From the NCBI RefSeq assembly GCF_000212415.1, contig NC_015500.1, forward strand, positions 992,001 to 1,056,000: a DNA stretch of 64,000 nt. Reading direction: 5' to 3'. Position 1 is the stretch's first letter, and the number at the start of each line of letters is the position of its first letter. The notes beneath the pieces are model-generated. The model did not search any database, was not told the origin of the DNA, and saw only the letters and a program-made list of their open reading frames with translations. The position numbers were made by a program, and so were the translations under genes. This document shows, one piece after another, positions 17,988-27,467 of the stretch. This DNA comes from Treponema brennaborense DSM 12168. GTDB taxonomy: Bacteria > Spirochaetota > Spirochaetia > Treponematales > Treponemataceae.

Positions 17988-19141
17988 AACACTCCTGTGA
18001 GCAGTTTTTGAAGATCGACCGCAATAAAGCCGCTGCGGCCGATTTTATAGAAATCGGATTCTTCCCACGCGACGTACAGTGTATCCGAGTTTAAGGCGAA
18101 TTCACCGTATACGAATCCCGCAGGCAATTTGGGCAATCTGAATACGATTACCGGGGGACGGCCTTCCGCCGCACCGTTTTGAAAACCGGCCGCGTACGTC
18201 GTTCCGTCGGAAAACACCGCAACGGAAAAGCGTTCGGTTAACTGTGCGTTTCCCTGCGCCGTGTATCCCGTCGATTTAGGCTCATCCGAATTTTTATCAT
18301 ATAAAACGGGCGCCGCGCTGTATTCCGTTCTGCATGAAAGATAAAACGGAACCGTATCGGGAACGGCGTTAAACAGAAATTGCAGCCGTTCCGGTGCTTC
18401 GGAAAAATCACGGGGTTTTTGCGTTCTGCGGAACGCGTCCGCGTCGATTTCCGTAACCGTAACGGCGGCACTCTGCGCGTCGGGAACGGCTTCCGCCCCT
18501 GCTGCCGACGCAAATCGGAGGTACGAAAAAGACGTCCGTTCCGCTTCCGTTTTTTTCACTGCGCAGAACCATTCTCCGCCGTACAGCGAAATTCCGGTAA
18601 CTTCCTGGTCCGGAGCGACTCCTATGTCTCCGGTTGTAAGCACCGGAATGCATAAGGCGGAGTCGGTATCAAAGCGGACGAGCAGCGGTCGGGAGCCGGC
18701 CGGTACCGTCTCCGTTTCCGCGTTAAAGTACGTGTTCCGATACAGATGGAACACGGGGCTGCCGTCCAAAAACAGCAGACGGTCGGCAGTTACCGCGGCA
18801 AAGATATCCGTATCGTTCGTGAGTATCGGTGTTCCGGATGAAAAATCGACGATGCCCAGCCTGTTTACGACGGCAATCGCCTTTGAGCCGGACGTCCCTG
18901 CCGAAGCTATCCGTACCGCTTCGGTCCACGGTTTTGCCGCCGTTTCAGGTGCGTGCTGCGGCGCGTCCGTTTGGGCAAAACCGTTCGGGGTAAAATAATA
19001 CCACGCGTGCATACCGTATCCGGACATGCTGCTCGCCTGTTCCTCGGCCGCCGGTGCGGACTGTTTGACCGAACAGCCGGCGCCAATACAAGCCGATATA
19101 AGACACATATATAGATACCATTTTGAAGCTGCATGTTTCAT
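17984..19141 (-). CDS. Predicted lipoprotein of unknown function
   Basis: 385 residues with a lipoprotein signal (YLYMCLISACIGAGCS); Cys at about residue 23 would be lipidated, fitting the relaxed spirochaete lipobox. The mature region is rich in Ala, Pro, Phe and Tyr and includes repeated YxxF segments resembling a beta-propeller or WD-like sensor (SGTPILTNDTDIFAAV, PVFHLYRNTYF). No family is recognised with confidence. It lies in an overlapping operon: the stop of the upstream lipoprotein overlaps its start by four bases (19138-19141). Confidence 0.65.
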   Translation of the reverse strand: MKHAASKWYLYMCLISACIGAGCSVKQSAPAAEEQASSMSGYGMHAWYYFTPNGFAQTDAPQHAPETAAKPWTEAVRIASAGTSGSKAIAVVNRLGIVDFSSGTPILTNDTDIFAAVTADRLLFLDGSPVFHLYRNTYFNAETETVPAGSRPLLVRFDTDSALCIPVLTTGDIGVAPDQEVTGISLYGGEWFCAVKKTEAERTSFSYLRFASAAGAEAVPDAQSAAVTVTEIDADAFRRTQKPRDFSEAPERLQFLFNAVPDTVPFYLSCRTEYSAAPVLYDKNSDEPKSTGYTAQGNAQLTERFSVAVFSDGTTYAAGFQNGAAEGRPPVIVFRLPKLPAGFVYGEFALNSDTLYVAWEESDFYKIGRSGFIAVDLQKLLTGVL

Positions 19142-19998
19142 CGGATATCAGTGTAACGCTCAATTCCCGTTATGACAAGTCCCGAATTTTCCGTTTTGAT
19201 TGCGGGCAGATAGTACAATACGGTTTTCCCGCATAGAAACGCGTCCGGTTCCCGTCCGTCAGCTGCGATCAGTACCGCGGTGCGTCCGTCCGGTTCCGCC
19301 GATACCGGATACGAGCGCGGAACGTATCGGGAGTATATCCGGAGCGGCCTCGGTCCGTTCGTCGGCAGCGCGCTTTCCGGTACGGACGCGGTCTGCACGC
19401 CGGGGTACCGTATGGAACGGACGGAAAAGGACGCGGCCGCGATTCCCGAAACGATCCGGTTCCGGTCTATAAGCCACGGATCTCCGTCCGCTTCACTGCC
19501 GTCGGCGATCCGGCTTATTTCATACGTCAATCTCGTCCAATTGAAGAACGAACCGTAACGCCGGGTTCGGTCGGGATCGTCGGAGCCTGTCAGCAGCGCC
19601 TGAAACAGGTCGGCTGCGAATCCGTCCTGCCAAGTCATACGTACGGACGAGGGATATATGCAGCCGGCGGGATAAAAAAATACGAGCGCCGTACCGTCGT
19701 GTTCCGTGACCGGATACGCGCGGACCGGTACCGGAACGTTTTTCGGCACCGCCGCAATAAACCGCTTCGCCTCCGCGTTCAGGCGCACCGTTTTCAGCTG
19801 TCCGCCGTCCGGCAGCGTGACGAGCCAGCCTTTCAGTTCGGGATGCGTATCGGCAGGATAACAGGGCAGCTCGAACGCGGCCGTTTCGGAGGCCGTTCCG
19901 TCGGAGCCGGAAGATATCAGCGGATTTCCGCAGCCCGCGTACGGAAAAACGGCGGAAAACGCGGCGCATACGTATAAAATGATCGACAGGTATTTCAT
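19138..19998 (-). CDS. Predicted lipoprotein of unknown function, first gene of the operon
   Basis: The frame is open from 20091, but the natural start is MKYLSIILYVCAAFSAVFPYAGCG at 19998, giving 286 residues with a lipobox ending AGC. The mature protein has VRAYPVTEHDGTALVFFYPAG and ILIAADGREPDAFLCGKTVLYYLPA and no motif I recognise. No Shine-Dalgarno is visible ahead of the ATG; a weak CATATT ends eight bases upstream, so a leaderless start is possible but less clear than at other genes here. High GC in this gene makes several antisense frames open; these are shadows. Confidence 0.6.
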   Translation of the reverse strand: MKYLSIILYVCAAFSAVFPYAGCGNPLISSGSDGTASETAAFELPCYPADTHPELKGWLVTLPDGGQLKTVRLNAEAKRFIAAVPKNVPVPVRAYPVTEHDGTALVFFYPAGCIYPSSVRMTWQDGFAADLFQALLTGSDDPDRTRRYGSFFNWTRLTYEISRIADGSEADGDPWLIDRNRIVSGIAAASFSVRSIRYPGVQTASVPESALPTNGPRPLRIYSRYVPRSYPVSAEPDGRTAVLIAADGREPDAFLCGKTVLYYLPAIKTENSGLVITGIERYTDIR

Positions 19999-20144
19999 AC
20001 GTATCAATATGGTATCGGGAAGCGCGAATCGTACGTTCTGCTGATAAAAATCCGGAACGCGCGGCCGGCCGCCGTTCGGCACGATGCGCATATTTTTCTT
20101 GACGGATACCGGCCGGTGTGTTTTACTGGTTACGGAGGTATGGG

Positions 20145-20789
20145 ATGCTTTTTGAAGAAAACAGTGTCGTCGTCATGACCGGAGATTCCGTAACGGATTG
20201 CGGCAGAAATTATGCCGATTCGACGTGTTCTCCCGCCGCGCTGGGAAACGGCTACGTACAGTTGGTGCACGCGGCGCTGGCGGCTTATTGTCCCGAGCGG
20301 AACATTCTGATCCTGAACCGGGGTGTCAGCGGGGATACGTCCGAACAGCTGAAAGCCCGCTGGCAGAAAGACGTGCTGGGCGAACGGCCCGATTATATTT
20401 CGATCATGATCGGCGTGAACGACGTGTGGCGGCATTTCGACGGAACCGTGCGGCAGTCCGATTTCATTTCCGCTGAAAAGTATCGCGGCAATTACTGTGC
20501 GCTGCTGGATGCGGCGCTGCCTCAGGTTAAAGGTGTTTTGGTGATTTCTCCGTGCATGTTTGACCTCAATCGTTCCGATCCGATGGGGCGAATGGTACGC
20601 GAATATGCGGACGTTGCGCGCGCCGTTGCAAAAGAGTACGGGCAGCTGTATATCGACGTGCAGAACAGCATCGATTCGGTGTTGCAGCATCGGGCGAGCT
20701 GCGTCTATTCCGCGGACCGCGTGCATCCGACGCTGTGCGGGCACATGGTGGTCGCGCGCGCCGTTTTGGACGCGGTGACGAATTTGTAG
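20145..20789 (+). CDS. SGNH/GDSL-type esterase or lipase
   Basis: All four SGNH blocks are present: GDSVTDCG (nucleophile Ser, near residue 13), NRGVSGDT (Gly), IGVNDVWR (Asn) and the Asp-x-x-His pair in SADRVHPTLCGH near the C-terminus. The 214-residue length and absence of a signal peptide suggest a cytoplasmic esterase of the TesA/arylesterase-like group; the substrate is unknown. GGAGG seven bases before ATG 20145 fixes the start against the upstream GTG at 20118. It is divergent from the lipoprotein operon. Confidence 0.85.
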   Translation: MLFEENSVVVMTGDSVTDCGRNYADSTCSPAALGNGYVQLVHAALAAYCPERNILILNRGVSGDTSEQLKARWQKDVLGERPDYISIMIGVNDVWRHFDGTVRQSDFISAEKYRGNYCALLDAALPQVKGVLVISPCMFDLNRSDPMGRMVREYADVARAVAKEYGQLYIDVQNSIDSVLQHRASCVYSADRVHPTLCGHMVVARAVLDAVTNL

Positions 20790-20818
20790 CGTTTGCGCCG
20801 CTGCGTTTTCTCAGCGTC

Positions 20819-20848
20819 TTGACGGATAGTTTAGTATCATGATATTCT
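20819..20848 (+). promoter_or_regulatory. Candidate promoter of yajC-secD-secF
   Basis: TTGACG (20819-20824), an 18-base spacer and TATTCT (20843-20848) precede yajC, whose start has AAGGATGG as ribosome binding site. Confidence 0.5.
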
Positions 20849-20888
20849 ACTTGGACAAGTATTTTTTTATGTAAAGGATGGAAAAGCT

Positions 20889-21293
20889 ATGCCACTTACC
20901 ACATTTCTTCAGGCAGCAGGTTCTGGGTCGTTGTTAATGACCATTTTACCCTTCGGACTGATTATCGTTATTTTCTATTTTTTTATTATCAGACCTCAGA
21001 ATAAAAAACAGAAAGAAACGGAAAAAATGATTGCAGCCGTTAAAAAAGGCGACAAAGTCGTTACGATCGGCGGTATTCACGGAGTCGTTTCTTCAACGAA
21101 AGAACAGACTGTTATCGTAAAAGTCGACGACGATGCAAAAATCGAATTCAGCCGCTCCGCTATAGCCTCCGTAGTTACCGATAAGGTTGAAAAACCGGTA
21201 AAGTCGGACAAAAAAATTGCTAAAGCAGAAGAACCGGCCGCCGCCGCGGAAACCGGTGCTGCCGAAGCGCCTGCAGCAGAAGAAAACAAATAA
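20889..21293 (+). CDS. yajC: Sec translocase accessory subunit YajC
   Basis: The 134-residue protein has one N-terminal membrane span (LLMTILPFGLIIVIFYFFII) followed by the family signature RPQNKKQKETEKMIAAVKKGDKVVTIGGIHGVV. YajC associates with SecDF-YidC and supports protein export. The C-terminal tail is a charged Ala/Glu/Lys-rich extension (KAEEPAAAAE) longer than in E. coli YajC. It leads a yajC-secD-secF operon with a short spacer before secD. Confidence 0.95.
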   Translation: MPLTTFLQAAGSGSLLMTILPFGLIIVIFYFFIIRPQNKKQKETEKMIAAVKKGDKVVTIGGIHGVVSSTKEQTVIVKVDDDAKIEFSRSAIASVVTDKVEKPVKSDKKIAKAEEPAAAAETGAAEAPAAEENK

Positions 21294-21316
21294 ATTATTC
21301 TCCGGAGTTGATTGAA

Positions 21317-23053
21317 ATGAGTAAACGTAGCCGTTTGATTCTCATTCTCGTGGTACTGGGCGTTTGTTTTGCTTTTTTATGGCCTTCTCTCGGTTGGTAC
21401 GTGCGTACCCCGAAAGAAGTTCAGGCATTGGCCCTCGGCTCACTTGAAAAGATTAAAGATTATTCAAATGTTATGGCGAGTGCGGACGTAAACGCGCTGA
21501 AAAAACTCGCCCGTGAAAATCCTTCCGCCGCTGTTCCCGAACAGTATGCGTGGCTTGAAAAAGCCGCCCGCAAGAATTATAAAGATGATAAAAAATCCAT
21601 TCCGTCTCCGCTGACTGTCCGCGACGTACTGTTGTCTTACACGAGCGAACAGGAAGTGCTTACCGCAATCGAATCGCGTTACCGCAGTGAGATTCTGAAA
21701 GCAAAGAATCTGTACAACAATTCGGTCAAGCTCGGACTCGACTTGTCCGGCGGTATGAGCGTGGTCGTTAAAGCTGATCTCGACGCCGCCGTTGCGCAGG
21801 CGGGAGACACGGTGACCGACGTCGCCGCGTTTAAAACCGAAGCCATGACGCAGGCGATTGAAACGCTTACCAGCCGTATCGATCGTTTCGGCCTGACCGA
21901 ACCGGTTATCCGCCAGCAGGGCGAAGACCGCATTTATATCGAAATGCCCGGCGCCGCCGAAACGGATCGCATCAATTCCATCATCATGGGAAAGGGTATT
22001 CTGAATTTCCGTTTGGTGGATTCGGAAGCGACGAATTCTTTTCTGGAATATTACACGGCGAATCCTACTTCTACGTTCAACGCTTCCGGTGAACTGGTCA
22101 ATCCCGGTATCATTCCTGCGGATTGCGAAGTTATGGGATTGTACACCAAAGACGATTACGGTCTTGACGAACGTATCGGATATCTGGTCGTAAAAAAAGA
22201 AATTGCGCTTGAAGGTCGCCATATCAAATCGGCGGACGTCGGTACCGACGGCATTTCGAGCAAACCGCAGGTCAACTTCGTGCTCGACAGCACCGGAGCC
22301 GAGATTTTCGGTAATTTTACGAGCGCGCATACCGGCGAAAGCCTTGCGATCGTTTCCGACGGAAAAATCAAATCGTACGCGCGTATCAACGAAGCCATTA
22401 CCGGCGGACAGGTCGCGCTTTCCGGTTTCGGACTCGACGAAGCGCAGAATATCAAAAAAGTGCTGCAGACTGCGTGGCTGAGCGTGCCGCTGACCGTTGA
22501 AAGTCAGCAGGTCGTCGGCGCTTCGCTGGGTGATAAAGCCATCAATCAGGGAATCAACGCGCTGGTGTTCGGTCTGCTTGCCGTTATGGTGTTCATGCTG
22601 ATTTGGTATAAAGGTGCGGGTATCAACGCGATCGTCGCGCAGGTTTTGAACCTGTACATCATGTTCAGTATCCTGTCGGCGTTCAACCTGACGCTCACGC
22701 TGCCGAGTATTGCCGGTATGATTCTGACTATCGGTATGGCGGTCGACGCGAACGTTATCATATTCGAGCGTATTAAAGAAGAATTGCGTTTGGGCAAAAG
22801 CCGTGCGGCTTCCGTTGCGGCCGGATTTGAAAACGCGTTCTGGGCGATTATGGACTCGAATATCACCACGTTTATCGCCGCCATATTCCTGTCGCAGCTC
22901 GGTTCCGGTCCGATTCAGGGCTTCGCCGTCAGTTTGGCGATAGGCGTCGTTTCTTCAGTCTTTACCGCACTGGTCGTATCACGGCTGATGTTCGACTTCG
23001 GTACCGACGTGTTCAAAAAACAGAAACTCAGTATCAGCTGGAGGATAAAATAA
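21317..23053 (+). CDS. secD: Protein translocase subunit SecD
   Basis: An RND-type membrane protein of 578 residues that, with SecF, uses the proton or sodium gradient to pull preproteins through SecYEG. Seen here: TM1 near the start (LILILVVLGVCFAFLWPSLGW), a large periplasmic P1 region containing KLGLDLSGGMSVVV and TSRIDRFGLTEPVIRQQG, and five C-terminal membrane spans including GMILTIGMAVDANVIIFERIKEE, the conserved TM4 motif. The start is ATG 21317 with GGAG nine bases upstream, not TTG 21308. Its stop overlaps the secF start (TAATG). Confidence 0.97.
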   Translation: MSKRSRLILILVVLGVCFAFLWPSLGWYVRTPKEVQALALGSLEKIKDYSNVMASADVNALKKLARENPSAAVPEQYAWLEKAARKNYKDDKKSIPSPLTVRDVLLSYTSEQEVLTAIESRYRSEILKAKNLYNNSVKLGLDLSGGMSVVVKADLDAAVAQAGDTVTDVAAFKTEAMTQAIETLTSRIDRFGLTEPVIRQQGEDRIYIEMPGAAETDRINSIIMGKGILNFRLVDSEATNSFLEYYTANPTSTFNASGELVNPGIIPADCEVMGLYTKDDYGLDERIGYLVVKKEIALEGRHIKSADVGTDGISSKPQVNFVLDSTGAEIFGNFTSAHTGESLAIVSDGKIKSYARINEAITGGQVALSGFGLDEAQNIKKVLQTAWLSVPLTVESQQVVGASLGDKAINQGINALVFGLLAVMVFMLIWYKGAGINAIVAQVLNLYIMFSILSAFNLTLTLPSIAGMILTIGMAVDANVIIFERIKEELRLGKSRAASVAAGFENAFWAIMDSNITTFIAAIFLSQLGSGPIQGFAVSLAIGVVSSVFTALVVSRLMFDFGTDVFKKQKLSISWRIK

Positions 23054-24300
23054 TGAAAAAAGTTCTCCGTTTCAGCAAATATGTCGTGCTGTGCGCCGTC
23101 TTGAGCAGTGCGGTCATTTTAAGCGGTTTATATCCGCTGTTGACGAAAGGCATCAATCTGGGTATTGATTTCAAACCCGGTCTGGTTGAGGATATCCGGG
23201 TTGCGCCCGCGGCGATTGAACTTTCGTACGACGGTTCCGCATCGGTTGCGGTTGAAGTCAATCCGTCGAACGTTTCCCTGATCGTAAGCGGTGCCGGCGC
23301 CGAAAACACGACTGCCGTGTATCCTTTTACCGAATATCGGACGGCCGGTGATCTTGCCACCGCGATGTCCGCGATTGCGGGCGTTACGGCAAAAGCGGTG
23401 AACGGGACGGTTCCCTCAGCCGGGCTGTTCGCAAACTCCGCCGTTTCCACCGTGCTGTCTTCTTCCGTGTACCGGCTGTTTTACAGCGACGGTACGCAGC
23501 TTGCTTCCGTTGACGAAGTGCGCGATGCGCTTGCCGGATTGAGCGATGTTTCCGTAAAAGAAGTAGGTTCCGGAGCGGCTGCCGTTTATCAGATCCGTAT
23601 CGGAGACGACGGCGACGAAGCGGCCGGCAGTTCCAATATGCAGCTTGCCGTTGCGACCGCTTTGGACGAAGCGTTCGGGCACGATACGGTTGCCGTCATT
23701 AAAACCGACTATATAGGTGCCCAGTTCTCCGATTCGTTGGTGTTCCAGTCGATTCTGTTGGTTGCCGCCGCGCTGTTCCTGATTTGGGTATATGCGACGA
23801 TTCGTTTCAAATGGGACTTCGCGCTTGCTTCGGTTGTCGCGATCATTCACGACGCGCTGATCATTCTGGTTTTTATCACTTGGTCGCAGATGGAATTCAA
23901 TACGGTAACGCTTGCCGCCATTCTGACGATTATCGGATACGGTATTAACGATACGGTCGTAGTACTCGATCGTATCCGTGAAAACATGCGCAAAGTGAAC
24001 GTCAAGAATTTTATGGATATCGTCGACTTGTCGCAGAGCGATTGCTTCGGCCGTACGATTATCACGACGAGTACGACGCTGCTCGCCGTCATTTCACTGT
24101 TCGTGTTTACGTCGGGCAGCATTAAGGATTTTGCGCTCGCGCTGATCGTGGGTATGGTTTCAAGTGCCTATTCGACGGTCATGATTACGAGTGCGTTCCT
24201 GAAAGTGACACGTCGCAATTGGAAACCTTCCGATGAAATGAAAGCGGTTCCCGCTGTGAAAGCGGATATCGTTTCGTTTCCGTCGGGTGAAGAAGTCTGA
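23053..24300 (+). CDS. secF: Protein translocase subunit SecF
   Basis: The partner of SecD: TM1 near the start, GINLGIDFKPG (the SecF equivalent of the D-G-G region), and five C-terminal spans with ILTIIGYGINDTVVVLDRIRENMR, the TM4 family signature. At 415 residues it is about 90 longer than E. coli SecF; the extra length lies in the periplasmic domain between about residues 50 and 200. Translation is coupled to secD by a one-base overlap. A strong hairpin terminator follows within ten bases. Confidence 0.97.
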   Translation: MKKVLRFSKYVVLCAVLSSAVILSGLYPLLTKGINLGIDFKPGLVEDIRVAPAAIELSYDGSASVAVEVNPSNVSLIVSGAGAENTTAVYPFTEYRTAGDLATAMSAIAGVTAKAVNGTVPSAGLFANSAVSTVLSSSVYRLFYSDGTQLASVDEVRDALAGLSDVSVKEVGSGAAAVYQIRIGDDGDEAAGSSNMQLAVATALDEAFGHDTVAVIKTDYIGAQFSDSLVFQSILLVAAALFLIWVYATIRFKWDFALASVVAIIHDALIILVFITWSQMEFNTVTLAAILTIIGYGINDTVVVLDRIRENMRKVNVKNFMDIVDLSQSDCFGRTIITTSTTLLAVISLFVFTSGSIKDFALALIVGMVSSAYSTVMITSAFLKVTRRNWKPSDEMKAVPAVKADIVSFPSGEEV

Positions 24301-24303
24301 AAA

Positions 24304-24341
24304 ACGGCGGCGCCGGTATGCGATACCGGTTGCCGTCTTTT
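24304..24341 (+). terminator. Rho-independent terminator after secF
   Basis: ACGGC-GGCGCCGGTA and TACCGG-TTGCCGT form a long stem around a five-base loop, followed by CTTTT. Confidence 0.8.
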
Positions 24342-24424
24342 GTATAAGCGCCGCGCCGTACGGTTTCCGTTCGGCAGCGGCGTTTTTTATTACCGGGCCG
24401 CAACCGTTTGCGCGGAAAACGCGG

Positions 24425-24453
24425 TAGACGTTCGGCGCTTCCTTTTGTATACT
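24425..24453 (+). promoter_or_regulatory. Promoter of ispH, predicted +1 at the start codon
   Basis: TAGACG (24425-24430), a 17-base spacer and TATACT (24448-24453). Only seven bases separate the -10 box from ATG 24461, and there is no Shine-Dalgarno sequence, so the mRNA is predicted to be leaderless. Confidence 0.65.
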
Positions 24454-24460
24454 TGACGGC

Positions 24461-25393
24461 ATGATGCATATTCCGACCGTTATCCGTGCCGATATTTTAG
24501 GGTACTGTATGGGTGTGCGGCGCGCCGTTGAAGCGGTTGAAAACGCGCTTGCCGATTACGACGGGCGGCGGGTGTACACGCTCGGTCCGCTGATTCACAA
24601 CAAAACGGCTTTGGATTCTCTGGCCGCGCGCGGCGTGCAAGTGTTGGATGCGGAAGACATGCACCGCGTGCAAAGCGGCGACGTCGTCGTAATCAGGGCG
24701 CACGGTGTTCCGCCGGCAGTCCGTGCGCAGCTTGCCGCGCGCGGCTGTACCGTTATAGACGCGACTTGTCCGCGCGTTCTGCTCAGTCAGCGGCGTGCCG
24801 CCGATTTTGCGGCAAAAGGGTACACGGTCGTCATTGCGGGTGATAAAAACCACGGCGAAGTAACCGGCATCGCCGGTTACGCGGCTGATCCGGCGACCGG
24901 AGAAAGCCGCTGTCTGCTGGTCGAAAACCGTGAAGACGCGCAGCGTCTCGTTGCGGCGCTGACCGAAACGGCGCGTGCGGCCGGCGCTCCGCAGGTAAAA
25001 GTGGTGCAGCCGGTAAAAGCGGTGCTTATCAGTCAGACGACGATCAGCCGCAGCGAATACGACGCGATTGCCGGCGTGCTGCGCGCGGGGATTACCGATT
25101 TACGGGTATTTAACACGATCTGCCCCGCGACGATGGAGCGACAGGAAGCACTGCGCGACTTGTGCGTTCAGGTTGACGGCGTACTGGTCGTGGGCGGTAA
25201 GAATTCCGCGAACACCAGCCGTCTGCTTATGAGCGCGCGCGAACTGTGCCGCCGCGCCGCGTTAATAGAAACCGCCGACGAAATACCGCCCGATTTCCGC
25301 AGTCTGGACCGAATCGGGCTTACCGCCGGCGCGTCTACTCCCGACGCGGTGATAGACGCTGTTGAAGCGTCCCTGCGGGGTGATAACGTATAA
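24461..25393 (+). CDS. ispH: 4-hydroxy-3-methylbut-2-enyl diphosphate reductase
   Basis: Last step of the MEP isoprenoid pathway, converting HMBPP to IPP and DMAPP with a [4Fe-4S] cluster. The three cluster cysteines are visible in GYCMGVRRAVE (Cys16), DATCPRV (about 103) and NTICPATMERQEAL (about 221). Other family elements are GPLIHN, RAHGVPP, KNHGEV and TAGASTPD. The length of 310 residues is normal. A second ATG follows immediately at 24464. The promoter places the transcript start one base before ATG 24461, so initiation is probably leaderless. Confidence 0.96.
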   Translation: MMHIPTVIRADILGYCMGVRRAVEAVENALADYDGRRVYTLGPLIHNKTALDSLAARGVQVLDAEDMHRVQSGDVVVIRAHGVPPAVRAQLAARGCTVIDATCPRVLLSQRRAADFAAKGYTVVIAGDKNHGEVTGIAGYAADPATGESRCLLVENREDAQRLVAALTETARAAGAPQVKVVQPVKAVLISQTTISRSEYDAIAGVLRAGITDLRVFNTICPATMERQEALRDLCVQVDGVLVVGGKNSANTSRLLMSARELCRRAALIETADEIPPDFRSLDRIGLTAGASTPDAVIDAVEASLRGDNV

Positions 25394-25468
25394 ACGATGT
25401 TTACCCGGCCGTTTTTCGGCCTCGCGGACGAAACATGGTCTGACGAAACTCGGGCTAGCGAAACGCGG

Positions 25469-25960
25469 TCAGTGCACGGTTTCGGATGCCGTTTCATAAC
25501 TTTTCGTTACGTCGATCCAGCCGGGGTTTCCGGTAAACAGCTCCAATTCGCCGGGAGTCAGTTTGATCGCGCTGTTGCGGCTGCCGCACGCGGGATATAC
25601 GTAGTCGAAACGGCGCAGCGATTCGTCGAGGTATACTTCGGCTTGATGATGTACGGCGAACGGACACACTCCGCCGGCCGGGTGTCCGGTGAGCGGTTCG
25701 ACTTCTTCCGGTTTGAGCATAACCGCTTTTGTATGAAAACGCGCTTTGAATTTGGCGTTGTCGGTTTTGACGTCTCCCGCCATTACGATAAGAACGGCTT
25801 TTCCGTCGACAAGAAAAGACATCGTTTTTGCAATGTGCGCTTCGGCACAGTGCAGCGCGGCGGCGGCTTCGGTTACTGTGGCGCTCGATACGGGAAATTC
25901 CTGAATCCTATCCTGCGCGCCCCAGCGGGATAAATATGTTTTTACGGCTTCAACGGACAC
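25469..25960 (-). CDS. YbaK/ProX-type aminoacyl-tRNA deacylase family protein
   Basis: 163 residues with the YbaK fold: an N-terminal helix, SSATVTEAAAALHCAEAHIAKTM with the conserved Lys, and LTGHPAGGVCPFAV, the substrate-site GG loop of this family. Members hydrolyse misacylated tRNAs (YbaK acts on Cys-tRNA-Pro; ProX on Ala-tRNA-Pro). Which substrate this one uses cannot be told. Translation starts at a GTG (25960) with AGGAGG five bases upstream. The gene converges on ispH, leaving a 75-base gap without an obvious hairpin. Confidence 0.88.
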   Translation of the reverse strand: MSVEAVKTYLSRWGAQDRIQEFPVSSATVTEAAAALHCAEAHIAKTMSFLVDGKAVLIVMAGDVKTDNAKFKARFHTKAVMLKPEEVEPLTGHPAGGVCPFAVHHQAEVYLDESLRRFDYVYPACGSRNSAIKLTPGELELFTGNPGWIDVTKSYETASETVH

Positions 25961-26198
25961 GGCGTCCTCCTGAAAAAACTATAACACGATGTGCGTGCGC
26001 CGGTAAAGTACGCGCGCCGGTAAAGTACGTGCGCTGATACGCGGCATACGCGCGCTTGACATCTTCGGCATGCTCGGACGGTTTGAATCCGTCTTTACTT
26101 TTCCGCGGATTATTGATATATTTTTAACCATACGAGGCGTTTTCAGCCGGGCCGGTTTCAAAACGCAATCTACTTGTAATTTCACAGAGGAGTCCGCA

Positions 26199-27467
26199 AT
26201 GATTAAGACAGTTAAGGACATTGAGCTGAAAGGTAAACGCATTATCATGCGCGTTGATTTTAACGTACCCATGAAAGACGGTGTCGTTCAGGACGATACC
26301 CGCATTCAGGCTGCGCTTCCTACTATTAAATACATACTCGAACAGTCGCCGCGCAGTTTGGTGCTGATGAGCCACTTGGGCGATCCTGCCAAAGACGTTA
26401 AAAAGGCCAAAGAAAAGGCCGAGAAAGCGGGCAAAACGTTTACCGCTGCCGACGAAGAAGCGTTTATCAACGGTAAAAACCGCATGAAGCCGGTTGCCGA
26501 ATATCTTGCGAAATTGCTGGGAAAACCGGTCGTATTTGCGAATTCCTGCTTCGGCCAGAAAGCAGCCGTCGACGCGCTGAGCGCGGGCGGCGTTATGATG
26601 CTGGAAAATACCCGTTTTCATGCCGAAGAAACGGCGAAAGATATTGAAGTACAGAAAAAATTGGCAAAAGAACTTGCTTCCTACGGCGACGTGTTCGTAA
26701 ACGACGCGTTCGGCACTGCGCACCGCGCGCACGCTTCTACGGCGACTATCGCCGATTTTATGAAAGTGAAGGTCGGCGGTTTCCTGATGGAAAAAGAAGT
26801 CAAATATCTTGAGCCGATGGTAACCAATCCGCCCAAACCGATGGTCGCTATCATCGGCGGTGCAAAAGTTTCATCAAAGATCGCCGTTCTTGAAAGTCTG
26901 CTGAAAAACGCTTCTGCTCTGATTATCGGCGGCGGCATGGCGTATACGTTCTTAAAAGCGCAGGGCCACACGATCGGTAAATCGCTGGTTGAAGACGATT
27001 TCATCGACACGGCGAAAAGCCTGCTGAAAGCTGCCGACGCGAAAGGCGTTAAGATCATTCTGCCCGTCGATCACCTCGGTGCAGCCGAGTTCAGTCCCGA
27101 CGCGAAAGCCGTTTCGATCGACGGTATTGATATTCCTTCAGAGCTGATGGGCATGGACGTCGGACCGAAGACGCTGGCAATTTATAAAGACACGATTCTG
27201 AACGCGAAGTCCATCGTCTGGAACGGACCGGTCGGCGTGTTTGAGTTTGAAGCGTTTGCAAAAGGTACCGGCGAAGTCGCCCACCTCGTTGCCGAAGCAA
27301 CCGGCAAAGGCGCTGTAAGCGTCGTCGGCGGCGGCGATTCGGTTGCGGCTGTAAACAAGTTCAATTTGGCGTCAAAAATGAGCCACGTTTCTACCGGCGG
27401 CGGCGCGTCGCTTGAATTCCTGGAAGGAAAAACGCTGCCCGGTATCGCTGTTTTGGAAACAAAGTAA
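26199..27467 (+). CDS. pgk: Phosphoglycerate kinase
   Basis: Glycolytic enzyme transferring phosphate from 1,3-bisphosphoglycerate to ADP. The 422-residue protein shows [46 protein letters not shown], the nucleotide-site [15 protein letters not shown] and the C-terminal GGGDSVAAV. There is a charged insertion ([22 protein letters not shown]) after the second motif, as in several spirochaete and bacteroidete Pgk proteins. The frame is open from 26070, but AGAGGAG before ATG 26199 and the family N-terminus set the start. A TTGACA at 26056-26061 may be part of the promoter; its -10 partner is weak. The last codons lie inside a 56-bp repeat. Confidence 0.97.
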   Translation: MIKTVKDIELKGKRIIMRVDFNVPMKDGVVQDDTRIQAALPTIKYILEQSPRSLVLMSHLGDPAKDVKKAKEKAEKAGKTFTAADEEAFINGKNRMKPVAEYLAKLLGKPVVFANSCFGQKAAVDALSAGGVMMLENTRFHAEETAKDIEVQKKLAKELASYGDVFVNDAFGTAHRAHASTATIADFMKVKVGGFLMEKEVKYLEPMVTNPPKPMVAIIGGAKVSSKIAVLESLLKNASALIIGGGMAYTFLKAQGHTIGKSLVEDDFIDTAKSLLKAADAKGVKIILPVDHLGAAEFSPDAKAVSIDGIDIPSELMGMDVGPKTLAIYKDTILNAKSIVWNGPVGVFEFEAFAKGTGEVAHLVAEATGKGAVSVVGGGDSVAAVNKFNLASKMSHVSTGGGASLEFLEGKTLPGIAVLETK

